Shown here one piece after another: positions 13,077 to 22,382 of a DNA stretch of 64,000 bases. Each line of letters begins with the position of its first letter. Position 1 is the first letter of the stretch. The position numbers and the translations under genes were made by a program. Source of the stretch: Xenophilus sp. AP218F (lineage in GTDB: Bacteria; Pseudomonadota; Gammaproteobacteria; Burkholderiales; Chromobacteriaceae); NCBI GenBank assembly GCA_002213445.1, contig NJIE01000025.1, forward strand, positions 1 to 64,000, given 5' to 3'. Below the pieces are notes generated by a model. The model was not told the origin of the DNA and ran no database searches. It saw only the letters and a program-made list of their open reading frames with translations.

Positions 13077-13104
13077 TGTCGCGCCACACCCACGGAGACT
13101 GCGC

Positions 13105-14961
13105 ATGAACACCAGCCACCGCCTGCCGCTCGCCGAAATCCGCCGCCGCTTCTTCGATGGCCAGCACCTGCCAAGCCAGGCCTTGCCGCCCGTCATCCTC
13201 CACTCCTGGCAGCGTTGCCGCAGCCTGGGCCTGACCGCCGCCGGCTTGCGCGGCGAAGCGCTGGCCGCCGGCCAGCTGGCGGAGCGGCGCGAAGCCAACC
13301 GCGACTGGCTGGCCGCGGCTCGCCTGCCGCTGGCCGGGCTGCTGCAACAGGTGGCGCAACAGGACCTGGTGCTGGTGGTGGCCGACCGCCACGGCCTGAT
13401 TCTGGATGAACAGGGCGAGGCGGCCTATCTGCAACGGGTCGAGAAGCTGGCGCTGACGCCGGGGATGGACTGGAGCGAGGCGATGCGCGGCACCAACGCC
13501 ATCGGCACCGCGCTGGCGGCGCAAGACAGCGTGCTGGTGCGCGGCGCCGAACATTATCTGGAGCGCAACCGGCGGCTGGCCTGCAGCGCCAGCCCCTTGT
13601 TCGGGCCGCAGGGCCAGACGCTGGGCGCGCTGGACATCTCCGGCTCGCCGCGCAAGCTGGGCCGTCCGCAGATGCTGGCGCTGCGCGCCGCCAGCCTCCA
13701 GATCGAACAACAGCTGTTCGAGCAAGCCAGCCAGCGCGCCTGGCTGTTCAGCCTGCACCGCGACGCCCGCCAGCTGGAGCAGCCGTCGGCGCTGCAGCTG
13801 GCCTTCGCCGAAGACGGCCGATTGCTGGCCGCCAACGCCGGCGGGCGCATGCTGGCCGGTCTGGAAAACGGCGCATGGCAGCCGCGGCATTTTGCCGCGC
13901 TGTTCGGCCAGAGCATGGAGCACTGGCTGCATCTTCACGGCTACGGCTGCGGCGTGCTGGAGATGGGCGCGCAGCGCTTCAGCGCCCGGCTGCGGCCGCC
14001 GCAAGCCAAGCCGGTCGCCGACATTCGCGCCCCCGCCGCCAGCGCGCCGCCGGCCGCGGCATCATCTCCGGCCAGCGCCGCTCTTGACGGCCTGCCCGCC
14101 GCGCTGCTGCCCACCGCGCTCAAGCTGCTGTCCGCCGACATTCCGGTGCTGCTCCTGGGCGAAACCGGCACCGGCAAGGAAAGGGTGGCGCAGGCGTTGC
14201 ACCGCGCCAGCGCGCGCGCCGCCGCGCCGTTCGTCGCCGTCAATTGCGCGGCGATACCGGACGGGCTGGTGGAGGCCGAACTGTTCGGCTACGAGCAAGG
14301 CGCGTTCACCGGCGCCAGCCGCCAGGGCAGCAAGGGCCGGCTGCGCGAAGCGCACGGCGGCGTGCTGTTTCTGGACGAAATCGGCGACATGCCGCTGAGC
14401 CTGCAGGCGCGGCTGCTGCGGGTGCTGCAGGAAAGAGTGGTGACGCCGCTGGGCGGCGGCGGCAGCCACGCGATAGACGTGCGGCTGATCTGCGCCACCC
14501 ACCGCGACTTGCCGGCGATGGTCGGGAGCGGCGCGTTCCGCGCCGACCTGTACTACCGGCTGTGCCACTATCCGCTGACCTTGCCGCCGCTGCGCCAGCG
14601 CGGCGACGTGGCGGTCGTCGCCCAGCGGATGCTGGACGACATGGGCGCCAGCCGGCGCGGCATCCGGCTCGCCCCGGCGCTGGCCCAGGCCCTGCGCCGC
14701 TACCACTGGCCCGGCAATATGCGCCAGCTGGCCAATCTGCTCGCCACGCTGCTGGCGCTGGCCGACGACGACGCCGAGCTGACGCCGGCGCAGCTGCCGG
14801 ACCATCTGAAAAGGGAAATGGGCGCGGGCGAAGCCGACGACGCGCCGCCGGACGAACTGAGCGCGCTGCTGCGCCGCTTCGGCGGCAACGCCAGCGCCGC
14901 GGCGCGGGCGCTGGGAGTCAGCCGCTCCACGCTGTACCGGCGCTTGGCGCGGCGGGGCTAA
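13105..14961 (+). CDS. acoR: Sigma-54-dependent activator, AcoR family
   Basis: 618-residue bacterial enhancer-binding protein. An N-terminal GAF-type sensor region (about 60-230) precedes an AAA+ sigma-54 interaction domain with Walker A GETGTGKE (about 352), GAFTGAS near 400 and the LFLDEIGDMPL Walker B. A C-terminal Fis-type helix-turn-helix (ARALGVSRSTLYRRLA, about 590-615) binds DNA. The ATG at 13105 follows CGGAGA; a longer in-frame reading upstream would run through the divergent promoter and is unlikely. It probably activates the divergent aldehyde dehydrogenase gene. AcoR relatives respond to acetoin or acetaldehyde; the ligand here is not shown. Confidence 0.88.
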   Translation: MNTSHRLPLAEIRRRFFDGQHLPSQALPPVILHSWQRCRSLGLTAAGLRGEALAAGQLAERREANRDWLAAARLPLAGLLQQVAQQDLVLVVADRHGLILDEQGEAAYLQRVEKLALTPGMDWSEAMRGTNAIGTALAAQDSVLVRGAEHYLERNRRLACSASPLFGPQGQTLGALDISGSPRKLGRPQMLALRAASLQIEQQLFEQASQRAWLFSLHRDARQLEQPSALQLAFAEDGRLLAANAGGRMLAGLENGAWQPRHFAALFGQSMEHWLHLHGYGCGVLEMGAQRFSARLRPPQAKPVADIRAPAASAPPAAASSPASAALDGLPAALLPTALKLLSADIPVLLLGETGTGKERVAQALHRASARAAAPFVAVNCAAIPDGLVEAELFGYEQGAFTGASRQGSKGRLREAHGGVLFLDEIGDMPLSLQARLLRVLQERVVTPLGGGGSHAIDVRLICATHRDLPAMVGSGAFRADLYYRLCHYPLTLPPLRQRGDVAVVAQRMLDDMGASRRGIRLAPALAQALRRYHWPGNMRQLANLLATLLALADDDAELTPAQLPDHLKREMGAGEADDAPPDELSALLRRFGGNASAAARALGVSRSTLYRRLARRG

Positions 14962-14962
14962 G

Positions 14963-15667
14963 TCAGAAGCCGAAAGCCGCCAGCTCTTCGGCGCGCAGAT
15001 GACGCCACTCGCCGGCCGGCAGATCCCCCAGCGCGATGGCGCCCAGGCTTTCGCGATGCAGGGCCTCCACGCGGTTGCTGGCCGCCGCCACCATGCGCTT
15101 GACCTGGTGGTACTTGCCTTCGGTGATGGTCAGCGAAATGGTGTGGGCGTCGATCTGCGTCACGCTGTCGGCGGCGAACTCGCGCGCCTCGTCGTTGAGG
15201 TAAACCCCGCTTTGCAGCTTGGCGATCAGCTCCGGCGTCGCCGCGTGCTTGAGCGTGACCCGATATACCTTGGGCACCAGCTTCTTCGGCGAACTCAAGG
15301 CGTGGATGAACTGTCCGTCATTGGAGAGCAGGATCAGACCGGTGGTGTCCACGTCGAGACGGCCCACCGCGCTGACATCCAGATTGGCGAACTGCTGCGG
15401 CAGCAAGCGGTAGATGCTGGGATGGCACTGCGGTTTGTGCGAGGTCTCGTAATTGGCCGGCTTGTGCAGCAGCAGGTACAGCGGACCGGTGACCAGGGGC
15501 CACGGCTCGCCGTCCACCGCCAGGCTGGCGATGTCGGCCAGCTCGTAATGGGCGCGATAGTTGTCCTCCACCTCGCCGTTGACTTCCACCAGCCCGTATT
15601 CGATCAGCTGGCGGCACTCCTTGCGGCCGCCAAAGCCTTGTTGTTGCAACAGTCGATATAGTTCCAT
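14963..15667 (-). CDS. rsuA: 16S rRNA pseudouridine(516) synthase
   Basis: RsuA-family pseudouridine synthase modifying U516 of 16S rRNA. 234 residues: an S4-like RNA-binding N-terminus (about 1-60) and a catalytic domain with the aspartate motif GRLDVDTTGLIL, plus KVYRVTL and GKYHQVKRM. The ATG at 15667 matches the family start MELYRLLQQQG. It converges on acoR with one base between the stops. Related RluB/RluF-type enzymes are alternatives, but the length and S4 start fit RsuA. Confidence 0.9.
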   Translation of the reverse strand: MELYRLLQQQGFGGRKECRQLIEYGLVEVNGEVEDNYRAHYELADIASLAVDGEPWPLVTGPLYLLLHKPANYETSHKPQCHPSIYRLLPQQFANLDVSAVGRLDVDTTGLILLSNDGQFIHALSSPKKLVPKVYRVTLKHAATPELIAKLQSGVYLNDEAREFAADSVTQIDAHTISLTITEGKYHQVKRMVAAASNRVEALHRESLGAIALGDLPAGEWRHLRAEELAAFGF

Positions 15668-15765
15668 GACGGGAATGTTAGCACGCGGCCGCCGCGCGCG
15701 CGGGTTTGCCGCCGACCGCGCCCATCTGCTACCACGCAAGAAACCTGCCGCTTCCGGGAGCCACG

Positions 15766-16731
15766 ATGCCGTACCAGAAATTCGCGCTGCACAGCCTAGG
15801 CTGGCTGCATTATCAGCGCCAGCGCATCGGACGCGCCTGCCTGATCAGCTTGCTGCTGTTCGCCCCCGCCACCGCCATGACGCTGGGCGGGCTGCCCGCC
15901 GCCGTCTTCGTGTTCACGCTGGCCGCCAATTACAGCCTGCTGACGCTGATCATGGCCAAGCGGCTGCAGCCGCTGTCGGTGGCGGCCATTCCCGGCCTGT
16001 ATCTGGCCGGGCGACTGGCCTGCGGCCATCCCTGGCTGATGCTGCTCCTGCTGGCCGCCGCCCTGCTGCTCATGGGCCTGGCCGCCCGCCGCGGCTTGCA
16101 CAAGGGCGTGCAGTTCTGGGTGTTCTCGCTGCTGCTGGGCAATATGACGCCGCCGTCCACGCTGCCGCCCTGGCAGGAAGCCGGCTGGATGTGGCTGGGC
16201 TGCCTGTACGGCACCGCATTGTGCGGCTGGGGGCTGCGCGAGTGGTTGCGGGTGCTGCCCGGTGAGGCCGCGCCCGAGGCGCGGCGCTACGCCGGCCACC
16301 TGTTGCTGTGGGGTACGCTCGCCTGGCTGGCCGGCCTCTGGCTGCATAGCCCGCACGCCTGGTGGCTGCCGATCGCCGCGCTGGCCATTCTCGACCCCTT
16401 GCCGGAACGCATGCTGTGGCTGGCGCGCGAACGCGCCATCGGCACGCTGGCCGGCGCGCTGATCAGCGCCGGGCTGTTCTGGACGCTGACCGCGCTGCGC
16501 GCCGCGCCGGTGTGGCACGTGGCGGCGCTGTGCCTGCTGCAGATGCTGATGTTGATCACCATGCGCCACAGCTTCCGCGTTTTCATCGCCATGCTCACCG
16601 CGCTGGTGCTGTCGCTGCTGCCGGCGGCCCAGCTCGCCAGCGGCGCGCTGGAACGGGTGGCCGATACCCTGGCGGCGGGTCTGTTGCTGGCGGCGCTGGC
16701 CTGGCTGCTGCGCCACCGCCGCCGCGCCTAG
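15766..16731 (+). CDS. FUSC-like integral membrane protein
   Basis: 321-residue protein with about ten hydrophobic segments in two halves. The segment ERAIGTLAGALISA in the second half resembles the conserved motif of fusaric-acid-resistance/aromatic-acid-exporter (FUSC/DUF2955-like) proteins. It is shorter than typical exporters, lacks a large cytoplasmic domain, and has no membrane-fusion partner beside it, so transport is not established. The ATG at 15766 follows GGGAG. It ends 17 bases from a convergent diguanylate cyclase gene. Confidence 0.6.
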   Translation: MPYQKFALHSLGWLHYQRQRIGRACLISLLLFAPATAMTLGGLPAAVFVFTLAANYSLLTLIMAKRLQPLSVAAIPGLYLAGRLACGHPWLMLLLLAAALLLMGLAARRGLHKGVQFWVFSLLLGNMTPPSTLPPWQEAGWMWLGCLYGTALCGWGLREWLRVLPGEAAPEARRYAGHLLLWGTLAWLAGLWLHSPHAWWLPIAALAILDPLPERMLWLARERAIGTLAGALISAGLFWTLTALRAAPVWHVAALCLLQMLMLITMRHSFRVFIAMLTALVLSLLPAAQLASGALERVADTLAAGLLLAALAWLLRHRRRA

Positions 16732-16747
16732 CGCGCCTTGCGCGGAC

Positions 16748-18034
16748 TCACTCCGGCCGCCGCCGGCCGCCGCGCCCGCGCGCAGCCGCCTTGGCCTCGC
16801 CGTCGGCGACGAAGCGTTCGGCCTGTGCCAGCGACGACAAGGGCGCGGCCACGCACACCCGGTCGCGCCCTTGCTGCTTTGCCTGGTACAGCGCGAGGTC
16901 GGCGGCGCGCACCACGCTGTCGGCGTCCTCGCCATGCAGCGGGCAGACGGCCAGGCCGATCGACAGCGTGACGCCTAGCGTCTGGCCTTCGGCCTGGATC
17001 GGCAGCTCGCGCACCGCCTGGCACAGCTGCTGCGCCTTGCCGTGGGCGGCGTCCAGCGACGCGCCCGGCAGCAGCACGAAGAACTCCTCGCCGCCGTAGC
17101 GGCAGACGATGTCGCCGCTGCGGAAGTGATCGCTGAAGTACGCGCCCAAAGCCCCCAGCACCCGATCGCCGCAGCGATGGCCGTAGGTGTCGTTGATGCG
17201 CTTGAAATGATCGGCGTCCACCATCAGCACCGCCACGTCGCGGTGCAGGGCCAGCATGTGGCTCAGCACCCGCGGCAGGATGTCGTCCAGATGGCGGCGG
17301 TTGAACAGCCCGGTGAGCGGATCGCGCAAGACCTGCTCGCGCAAGTCCTGTTGCAGGTGCTCGATCTCGTCGACCTTGCGTCGCAATACGGCGTTGGCCG
17401 CCTGCAGGCTATGTTCCAGCGCCTTGCGTTCGCTGATGTCGGTGATGCCGTTGATCACGTACCAGACCTTGTCGCTCTTGGCCACCGAGCAGGAAATCAA
17501 GGCCCAGAACTCGCGGCCGGCGGCGTCTTTGAGCCGCACCTCCTGGTCGCGCACGCCCAGCCCCTGGCGCAGCATGCCGGCCACCCGCTCCCGCTCTTGC
17601 GGGTCCACATAAAAATCCTGGACCCGCAACGCGCGCTCCGGACGCAATTTGGTTTGGAACAGGCGCTCGGCTCGGACGTTGGCGTAGATCAGCTCGCCGC
17701 CGGAGAGACGGTTCATCACCAGGGGAAACGGGGCGGCGTCGGCCAGCAAGCGCAAGCGGGCCTCGCTTTCCGCCAGCTGGTTGCCGCGCTCTCGCAGCAG
17801 GGCCTGCAACGCCGATCGCGACCGCCGCTCTCGCGCCAGCCAGCCTCCGCCGAGCAACAGCCCCACGCCCGATGCGCAGGCCAGCAGCAGCAGGCCGTCC
17901 GCCAGGCCGGCGGACCATGCCGCCAAACCGCCCGCGGTCCCTCCGCAGCCTATTTTGGCCGCCAGCCGCCAGCCGCGGCCTCGGATCGGGACGTCGATCC
18001 GCTCCGGCTCAGTCTCCACTCGCTCTCCATCCAC
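16748..18034 (-). CDS. Diguanylate cyclase with PAS domain, apparently missing its sensor N-terminus
   Basis: Makes cyclic di-GMP. 428 residues: one membrane helix (about 40-65), a coiled linker, a PAS domain (about 85-205) and a GGDEF domain with intact active site YGGEEF (about 310-316) and an inhibitory RxxD site (RSGD) five residues before it. The C-terminal 20 residues are Arg/Gly-rich. The start is GTG at 18034 with no good ribosome-binding site. The first 30 residues (ERIDVPIRGRGWRLAAKIG) read like the end of a periplasmic sensor domain, and the frame stays open upstream to a stop near 18078, so a larger sensor may have been truncated (inference). Confidence 0.8.
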   Translation of the reverse strand: MDGERVETEPERIDVPIRGRGWRLAAKIGCGGTAGGLAAWSAGLADGLLLLACASGVGLLLGGGWLARERRSRSALQALLRERGNQLAESEARLRLLADAAPFPLVMNRLSGGELIYANVRAERLFQTKLRPERALRVQDFYVDPQERERVAGMLRQGLGVRDQEVRLKDAAGREFWALISCSVAKSDKVWYVINGITDISERKALEHSLQAANAVLRRKVDEIEHLQQDLREQVLRDPLTGLFNRRHLDDILPRVLSHMLALHRDVAVLMVDADHFKRINDTYGHRCGDRVLGALGAYFSDHFRSGDIVCRYGGEEFFVLLPGASLDAAHGKAQQLCQAVRELPIQAEGQTLGVTLSIGLAVCPLHGEDADSVVRAADLALYQAKQQGRDRVCVAAPLSSLAQAERFVADGEAKAAARGRGGRRRPE

Positions 18035-18121
18035 GCTGTTGGCGGGCCGTCGCGTCGCGGCCCTGTTATGCCAATCAGGTTAGTAGAGGCCAAGCCGGCG
18101 CGCCGGATTTTTTCGCCGCGC

Positions 18122-19012
18122 TCATGCGGAAGGCGCCGCCTCGCCGCGCAAGGGTTGCCGCCCGGCGCGGGCGCGGGCCAGCATCTGGGACAAGTCGTCG
18201 TCTTCCGGCTGCAGAAGCGCCATGCCCATGCTCAGGCGGGCGCGCGCGCCGTCGGGCAAGCCGGCCAGACGATAGCTGTCGGCCAGCTGTGCGCCGATGC
18301 GCGCCAGCAGCTGGCTGGCCGTCTCCGGCTGCACGTCCGGCAGGATCGCGCTGAATTCGCACGCGTCCAGCCGGCCGACGATATCGCTGTCGCGGACCGA
18401 TCGGCGCAAGGCCTGCCCCACCACCCTAAGCACCAGGCTGGACACCATCTGGCCGTACGTTTCGCGGATGCGCGGCATGTCGTCCAGCGACAGCAGCGCC
18501 GCCATCAGCGGCGCATGTTGCCGAAAGCTCAGCCGCATGAGCTTGCCGCCCACATCGAAAAACATTTGCCGGCTGTAAAGCCGGGTGATGCCGTCCGACA
18601 CCGCCATCCGGTACATCCCGTCCTGCTCGCCCAGCGCGTCGGTGATATCGCGCGAAATCGCGGCGAAATGGCTGATGCCGCCGCTCTCGTCGCGCAGCGG
18701 CAGCAGCCGCAGTTCCACCCAGTACGGCGAGGCGGCGCGGTGATAATTCATCAGCTCCACGGTCAACTCGCGTCCGTCGGCCAGCGCCTCGTGGATCCGC
18801 GCCAGCGCGGCCGGGTCGGTCAGCGGGCCTTGCAGCAGGCGCGGCGTGGCCCCCAGCAGCTCTTCCGCCTCGTAGCCGCACAGCCGGCACATGGCCGCGT
18901 TGGCGTACACGATGCGCGGGCCCGGCAGGGACAGCGGTTCGGCTTCGGTGATCAGCACCGCGTCGTCGGCCTGATCGACGATGCGGAGAAACGCGTCTGG
19001 CGGCAAGGGCAT
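18122..19012 (-). CDS. LOV-like PAS plus degenerate GGDEF protein
   Basis: 296 residues. The N-terminal PAS (about 10-130) looks like a LOV domain in layout (NAAMCRLCGYEAEELLG then RLLQGPLTD), but the flavin-binding cysteine motif GRNCRFLQG is replaced by GATPRLLQG, so blue-light adduct formation is not expected. The C-terminal half has a GGDEF fold with the signature degraded to RLDACEFS, so cyclase activity is unlikely; it may bind nucleotide or act as a sensor or partner. I use the ATG at 19012; a TTG at 19027 is the alternative. Same strand as the active cyclase gene, 87 bases away. Confidence 0.7.
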   Translation of the reverse strand: MPLPPDAFLRIVDQADDAVLITEAEPLSLPGPRIVYANAAMCRLCGYEAEELLGATPRLLQGPLTDPAALARIHEALADGRELTVELMNYHRAASPYWVELRLLPLRDESGGISHFAAISRDITDALGEQDGMYRMAVSDGITRLYSRQMFFDVGGKLMRLSFRQHAPLMAALLSLDDMPRIRETYGQMVSSLVLRVVGQALRRSVRDSDIVGRLDACEFSAILPDVQPETASQLLARIGAQLADSYRLAGLPDGARARLSMGMALLQPEDDDLSQMLARARAGRQPLRGEAAPSA

Positions 19013-19163
19013 GGCGGACGCTCGCAAAATGGAGAAGGGATGATGTTATTGATATCAGACTTGACCGCCGGATACCAAGGCCGCTTGCGCTTATCCCGCT
19101 GAATTGCCTGCCGATTCTTGAAATGACGCCTATCATGCGAAAAACGGCAGGGAGATGATGCGC

Positions 19164-19739
19164 ATGCGCTATCGACCGCAACACAAGGCAGAAACCCGGC
19201 AACGCATCGTGGCCATGGCCGGGCTGCGTTTCCGCGCCGAGGGCGTGAACAGCGTCGGCATCGCCAATCTGATGGCCGACCTGGGCCTGACCCATGGCGG
19301 CTTCTACACGCACTTCGCCAACAAGGAGCAATTGGTGGCGGCCGCCTGCCAGCAGGCGATGCAGGAGATGGAGCTCCGCTGGCGCGAATACCTGGCCGAA
19401 GAGCGGAACGGTTCGGCGCTGGCGCGGCTGGCCGACGATTACCTCAGCCCGGCTCACCGCGACTTTCCCGATTCCGGCTGCGTCGCCGCGGCGCTGGGCG
19501 GAGAGCTGGCGCGCCAGAGCCGCGAAGTGCGCCGCGCCTTTTCCTGCGGGCTGCGCCAGCTGCTGGATACGCTCGGGGAGGCGCAAGCCGCCGACTCGGC
19601 GTTGCCCGCCTCCGCCAGCCTGGCGCTGATGGTGGGCGCGCTGCTGCTGGCGCGCGCGGTGGACGACGATGAATTGTCGGCGCGGTTGCTGCGCGAAGCG
19701 CGCCAGGCGCTGGACGGCAAGGCCGCGCCCGCGGCCTGA
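19164..19739 (+). CDS. TetR-family transcriptional regulator
   Basis: 191 residues with an N-terminal TetR helix-turn-helix (about 8-55: RQRIVAMAGLRF, GVNSVGIANLMADLGLTHGGFYTHF) and an all-helical ligand domain. ATGs at 19155 and 19158 sit directly on the GGGAG, so the ATG at 19164, nine bases downstream, is the best start. The DNA-binding part resembles AcrR/NemR-type repressors, but the neighbours (a degenerate GGDEF gene and an orphan binding protein) do not reveal a target. Confidence 0.85.
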   Translation: MRYRPQHKAETRQRIVAMAGLRFRAEGVNSVGIANLMADLGLTHGGFYTHFANKEQLVAAACQQAMQEMELRWREYLAEERNGSALARLADDYLSPAHRDFPDSGCVAAALGGELARQSREVRRAFSCGLRQLLDTLGEAQAADSALPASASLALMVGALLLARAVDDDELSARLLREARQALDGKAAPAA

Positions 19740-19748
19740 GCCGCCGGC

Positions 19749-20534
19749 TCAGGGTTTGCGGCCGGCTGCGAGGCAGGCGGCGCGGGTTTCGCTCAGCAGA
19801 CGATCGAAATCGCCGCTGTCTTTCAGGATTTTCAACCCGCGATTGAAGCGCTCGGCCAGCTCCTGCCCGCGCGCGTGCTTGCGCCAGATCACCACGTGCA
19901 GCGGCGCGGCCCAGAACACCTTGTCCTGGGCTTCCAGTTGCGACGCCTGCGACGCCGGAAAGCGGCTGGCCAGCAGGTAGCGGCCCACTTCCTGCTCGAT
20001 GGGAAACAGCGCGACGCGGCCGGCCAGCAACTTGCGCAGATTGGTCACATCGTCCGGGGCGCTGTCGGTCCTGAGCACGCCCTCGCGGTAGAGGCGGTCG
20101 AATTCGTCGGAATAGTAATTGCCGGTGGTCACCCCGATGGGCAGGCCCTTGAGATCGGCCAGCGCGTTCCAGTCATGGCGGCCATCCTTGCGCTGGAAAA
20201 ACACCATGCGCGCGGACAGCACCGGCTGGGTGTACAGCAGGTCGCGCATCCGGTCCGGGCTGGGCGCCCAACCGAAGCTGCCGTCCACCAGGCCGTTGCG
20301 CGCCGATTGCAGCGCGCGGTTGTTGGGATAGTAGCGGTAGGCGACGTCCACGCCGCCGCGGGCGAAGGCTTCCTTGACCAGCCGCGACAGAATGCCGTCG
20401 TACGGCAGGCTCTGCCCCATGTAAGGCGGCCACTCCTGATTGGAGAGCGTGATCTTCAGGCGCGCCGCCGACAGCGGCGTCGCCCATAGCGAAGCCGCGG
20501 CCAACAGGCCGAGCCAACAGCGGCGGTATCTCAT
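19749..20534 (-). CDS. Periplasmic solute-binding protein (SBP_bac_3 family), orphan
   Basis: 261-residue precursor with a signal peptide (cleavage near LSAA, about residue 23) and a bilobed amino-acid-type binding fold: NQEWPPYMGQ at the N-terminus, GSFGWAPSPDRM in the middle, GVTTGNYYS at the hinge. No permease or ATPase genes are nearby, so it may feed a distant transporter or sense a solute. Two related proteins occur as a tandem pair at 27042-28666. Confidence 0.75.
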   Translation of the reverse strand: MRYRRCWLGLLAAASLWATPLSAARLKITLSNQEWPPYMGQSLPYDGILSRLVKEAFARGGVDVAYRYYPNNRALQSARNGLVDGSFGWAPSPDRMRDLLYTQPVLSARMVFFQRKDGRHDWNALADLKGLPIGVTTGNYYSDEFDRLYREGVLRTDSAPDDVTNLRKLLAGRVALFPIEQEVGRYLLASRFPASQASQLEAQDKVFWAAPLHVVIWRKHARGQELAERFNRGLKILKDSGDFDRLLSETRAACLAAGRKP

Positions 20535-20656
20535 GTCTTGTCCCGATCTGCAAATGTCCGACGCGCTGCCGGTTTTTATCCTGTCAGCCTGGCGGCAGAC
20601 AACGGCGGAGGCAGTCGCATCCCGAGCATAACCGCCGCCCCTTCCGGCTTCAATGC

Positions 20657-20685
20657 GAAAAAACCCGGCCAGAGGAGGCCGGGTT
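20657..20685 (-). terminator. Intrinsic terminator of rhlE
   Basis: Minus-strand stem AACCCGGCC / GGCCGGGTT with a 6-base loop followed by a T run, 28 bases past the rhlE stop. Confidence 0.85.
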
Positions 20686-20713
20686 CGGAATCAGGTCGGG
20701 ACGCCGCGAGCGA

Positions 20714-22102
20714 TCAGGACGTCTTGGGCGCGCCGCCGCGACCGCGGCCGCTGCCGCCCTGGGGACGCGGGCCGCCCGGCGCTCGGGCCGGCGCGCCGCG
20801 ATGGCCGTGGCCGGCCGGCTTGCTTTCGGTCTGGTGGCGCGGCTTGCCGTTATGCTGCTGGCGCGGCTGCCCGCTGCGAGCCTGGCCTTGGCCGCGCCCC
20901 TGGCCCTGGCCGCGGCCGCGCGCGCCGCCGCCCATCGGAATCGGCTCAGGCTTGACGTTGAGGTCGGCCTCGAAGCCCGGAATGGTAAAACGTTCGATGG
21001 ACTGCTTGGTGAGCTTCTCGATATCCTTCAGGAAGCTGAATTCATCGACGCAGACCAGCGAAACCGCCTCGCCGGGACTGCCGGCGCGGCCGGTGCGGCC
21101 GATGCGGTGCACGTAGTCTTCCGGCACGTTGGGCAGCTCGAAGTTGACCACATGCGGCAGCTGATCGATGTCCAGACCGCGCGCGGCGATGTCGGTGGCC
21201 ACCAGAACCTGCAATTCTCCGCTCTTGAAGTCAGCCAAAGCGCGGGTGCGCGCGTTCTGGCTCTTATTGCCATGGATGGCGGCGGCCGGGATGCCGATCT
21301 TGTCCAGCTTTTCGGCCAGGCGGTTGGCTCCGTGCTTGGTGCGGGTGAACACCAGCACCTGGAACCAGTTGCGCTCGCGGATGAGGTGGATCAACAGGTC
21401 GGTCTTCTTGTCGCGGTCCACCAGGTGTACCTTCTGGGTCACCAGCTCGTTGGTGGTGTTGCGGCGCGCCACTTCCACCAGCTTGGGGTTGTCCAGCAGG
21501 CGGTCGGCCAGCGACTTGATCTCGTCGGAGAAGGTGGCCGAGAACAGCAGGTTCTGGCGCTTGGCCGGCAACAGCGCCAGCACCTTCTTGATGTCGTGGA
21601 TGAAGCCCATGTCCAGCATGCGGTCCGCTTCGTCCAGCACCAGGATTTCCACCGCCGACAGGTCGACGTTTTTCTGGCCGACGTGGTCCAGCAGGCGGCC
21701 CGGCGTCGCCACCAGGATATCCAGCGGACTGCGCAGCGCGCGGATTTGCGGATTGATGTTGACGCCGCCGAACATCACCATGGATTTGAGCGGCAGGTGC
21801 TTGCCGTACACGCGTACTGACTCTTCCACTTGGGCGGCCAGTTCGCGGGTCGGGGTCAACACCAGCGCGCGCGGCCGGCCGGCCTGGCGGCTGGGCGAGC
21901 GCATCAGCAGCTGCAGCAGCGGCAGCGTGAAGCCGGCGGTCTTGCCGGTGCCGGTCTGGGCGGCGGCCAGCAAGTCGCCGCCCTGCAGCACCTGCGGGAT
22001 GGCCTGAGCCTGGATCGGGGTCGGCGTGGTATAGCCGGTATCGGCGACGGCACGCAGCAAGGGGTCTGCCAGACCGAGGTCGGCAAAGGTAAGTTCGGAC
22101 AT
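20714..22102 (-). CDS. rhlE: DEAD-box ATP-dependent RNA helicase RhlE
   Basis: 462-residue cytoplasmic RNA helicase involved in ribosome maturation or RNA turnover. Motifs in order: Q motif ([11 protein letters not shown]), Walker [35 protein letters not shown] and HRIGRTGR. The last ~80 residues are a low-complexity Gly/Arg/Gln/Pro tail, the usual RNA-binding extension of RhlE. The ATG at 22102 gives the standard start [11 protein letters not shown]. Single gene with its own terminator. Confidence 0.93.
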   Translation of the reverse strand: MSELTFADLGLADPLLRAVADTGYTTPTPIQAQAIPQVLQGGDLLAAAQTGTGKTAGFTLPLLQLLMRSPSRQAGRPRALVLTPTRELAAQVEESVRVYGKHLPLKSMVMFGGVNINPQIRALRSPLDILVATPGRLLDHVGQKNVDLSAVEILVLDEADRMLDMGFIHDIKKVLALLPAKRQNLLFSATFSDEIKSLADRLLDNPKLVEVARRNTTNELVTQKVHLVDRDKKTDLLIHLIRERNWFQVLVFTRTKHGANRLAEKLDKIGIPAAAIHGNKSQNARTRALADFKSGELQVLVATDIAARGLDIDQLPHVVNFELPNVPEDYVHRIGRTGRAGSPGEAVSLVCVDEFSFLKDIEKLTKQSIERFTIPGFEADLNVKPEPIPMGGGARGRGQGQGRGQGQARSGQPRQQHNGKPRHQTESKPAGHGHRGAPARAPGGPRPQGGSGRGRGGAPKTS

Positions 22103-22382
22103 GTATGCTCCTGCGACGGCCTCTCGCAGAATGTGCGAACCAATCCAGGCTGACGGGAAAGAAGTTGAAAAGGACTGCCAACACCGGCCAGGGGAAAGGC
22201 CGGCAGCGCGCGGGATTGGTACTCGCGCGGGAAAGGGCAGCAGTGTACAGGCAATCGCTTATGATGGGAACTCGCAGCCGCAATCCGCGACTCTAAGCCG
22301 GACCCTGTTGGATTTTGAAGACTTTGCGGCACGGCGCGCGCGCCCGGCCGCAATACGATAACGCAGTTTCAGAGGACATGAT

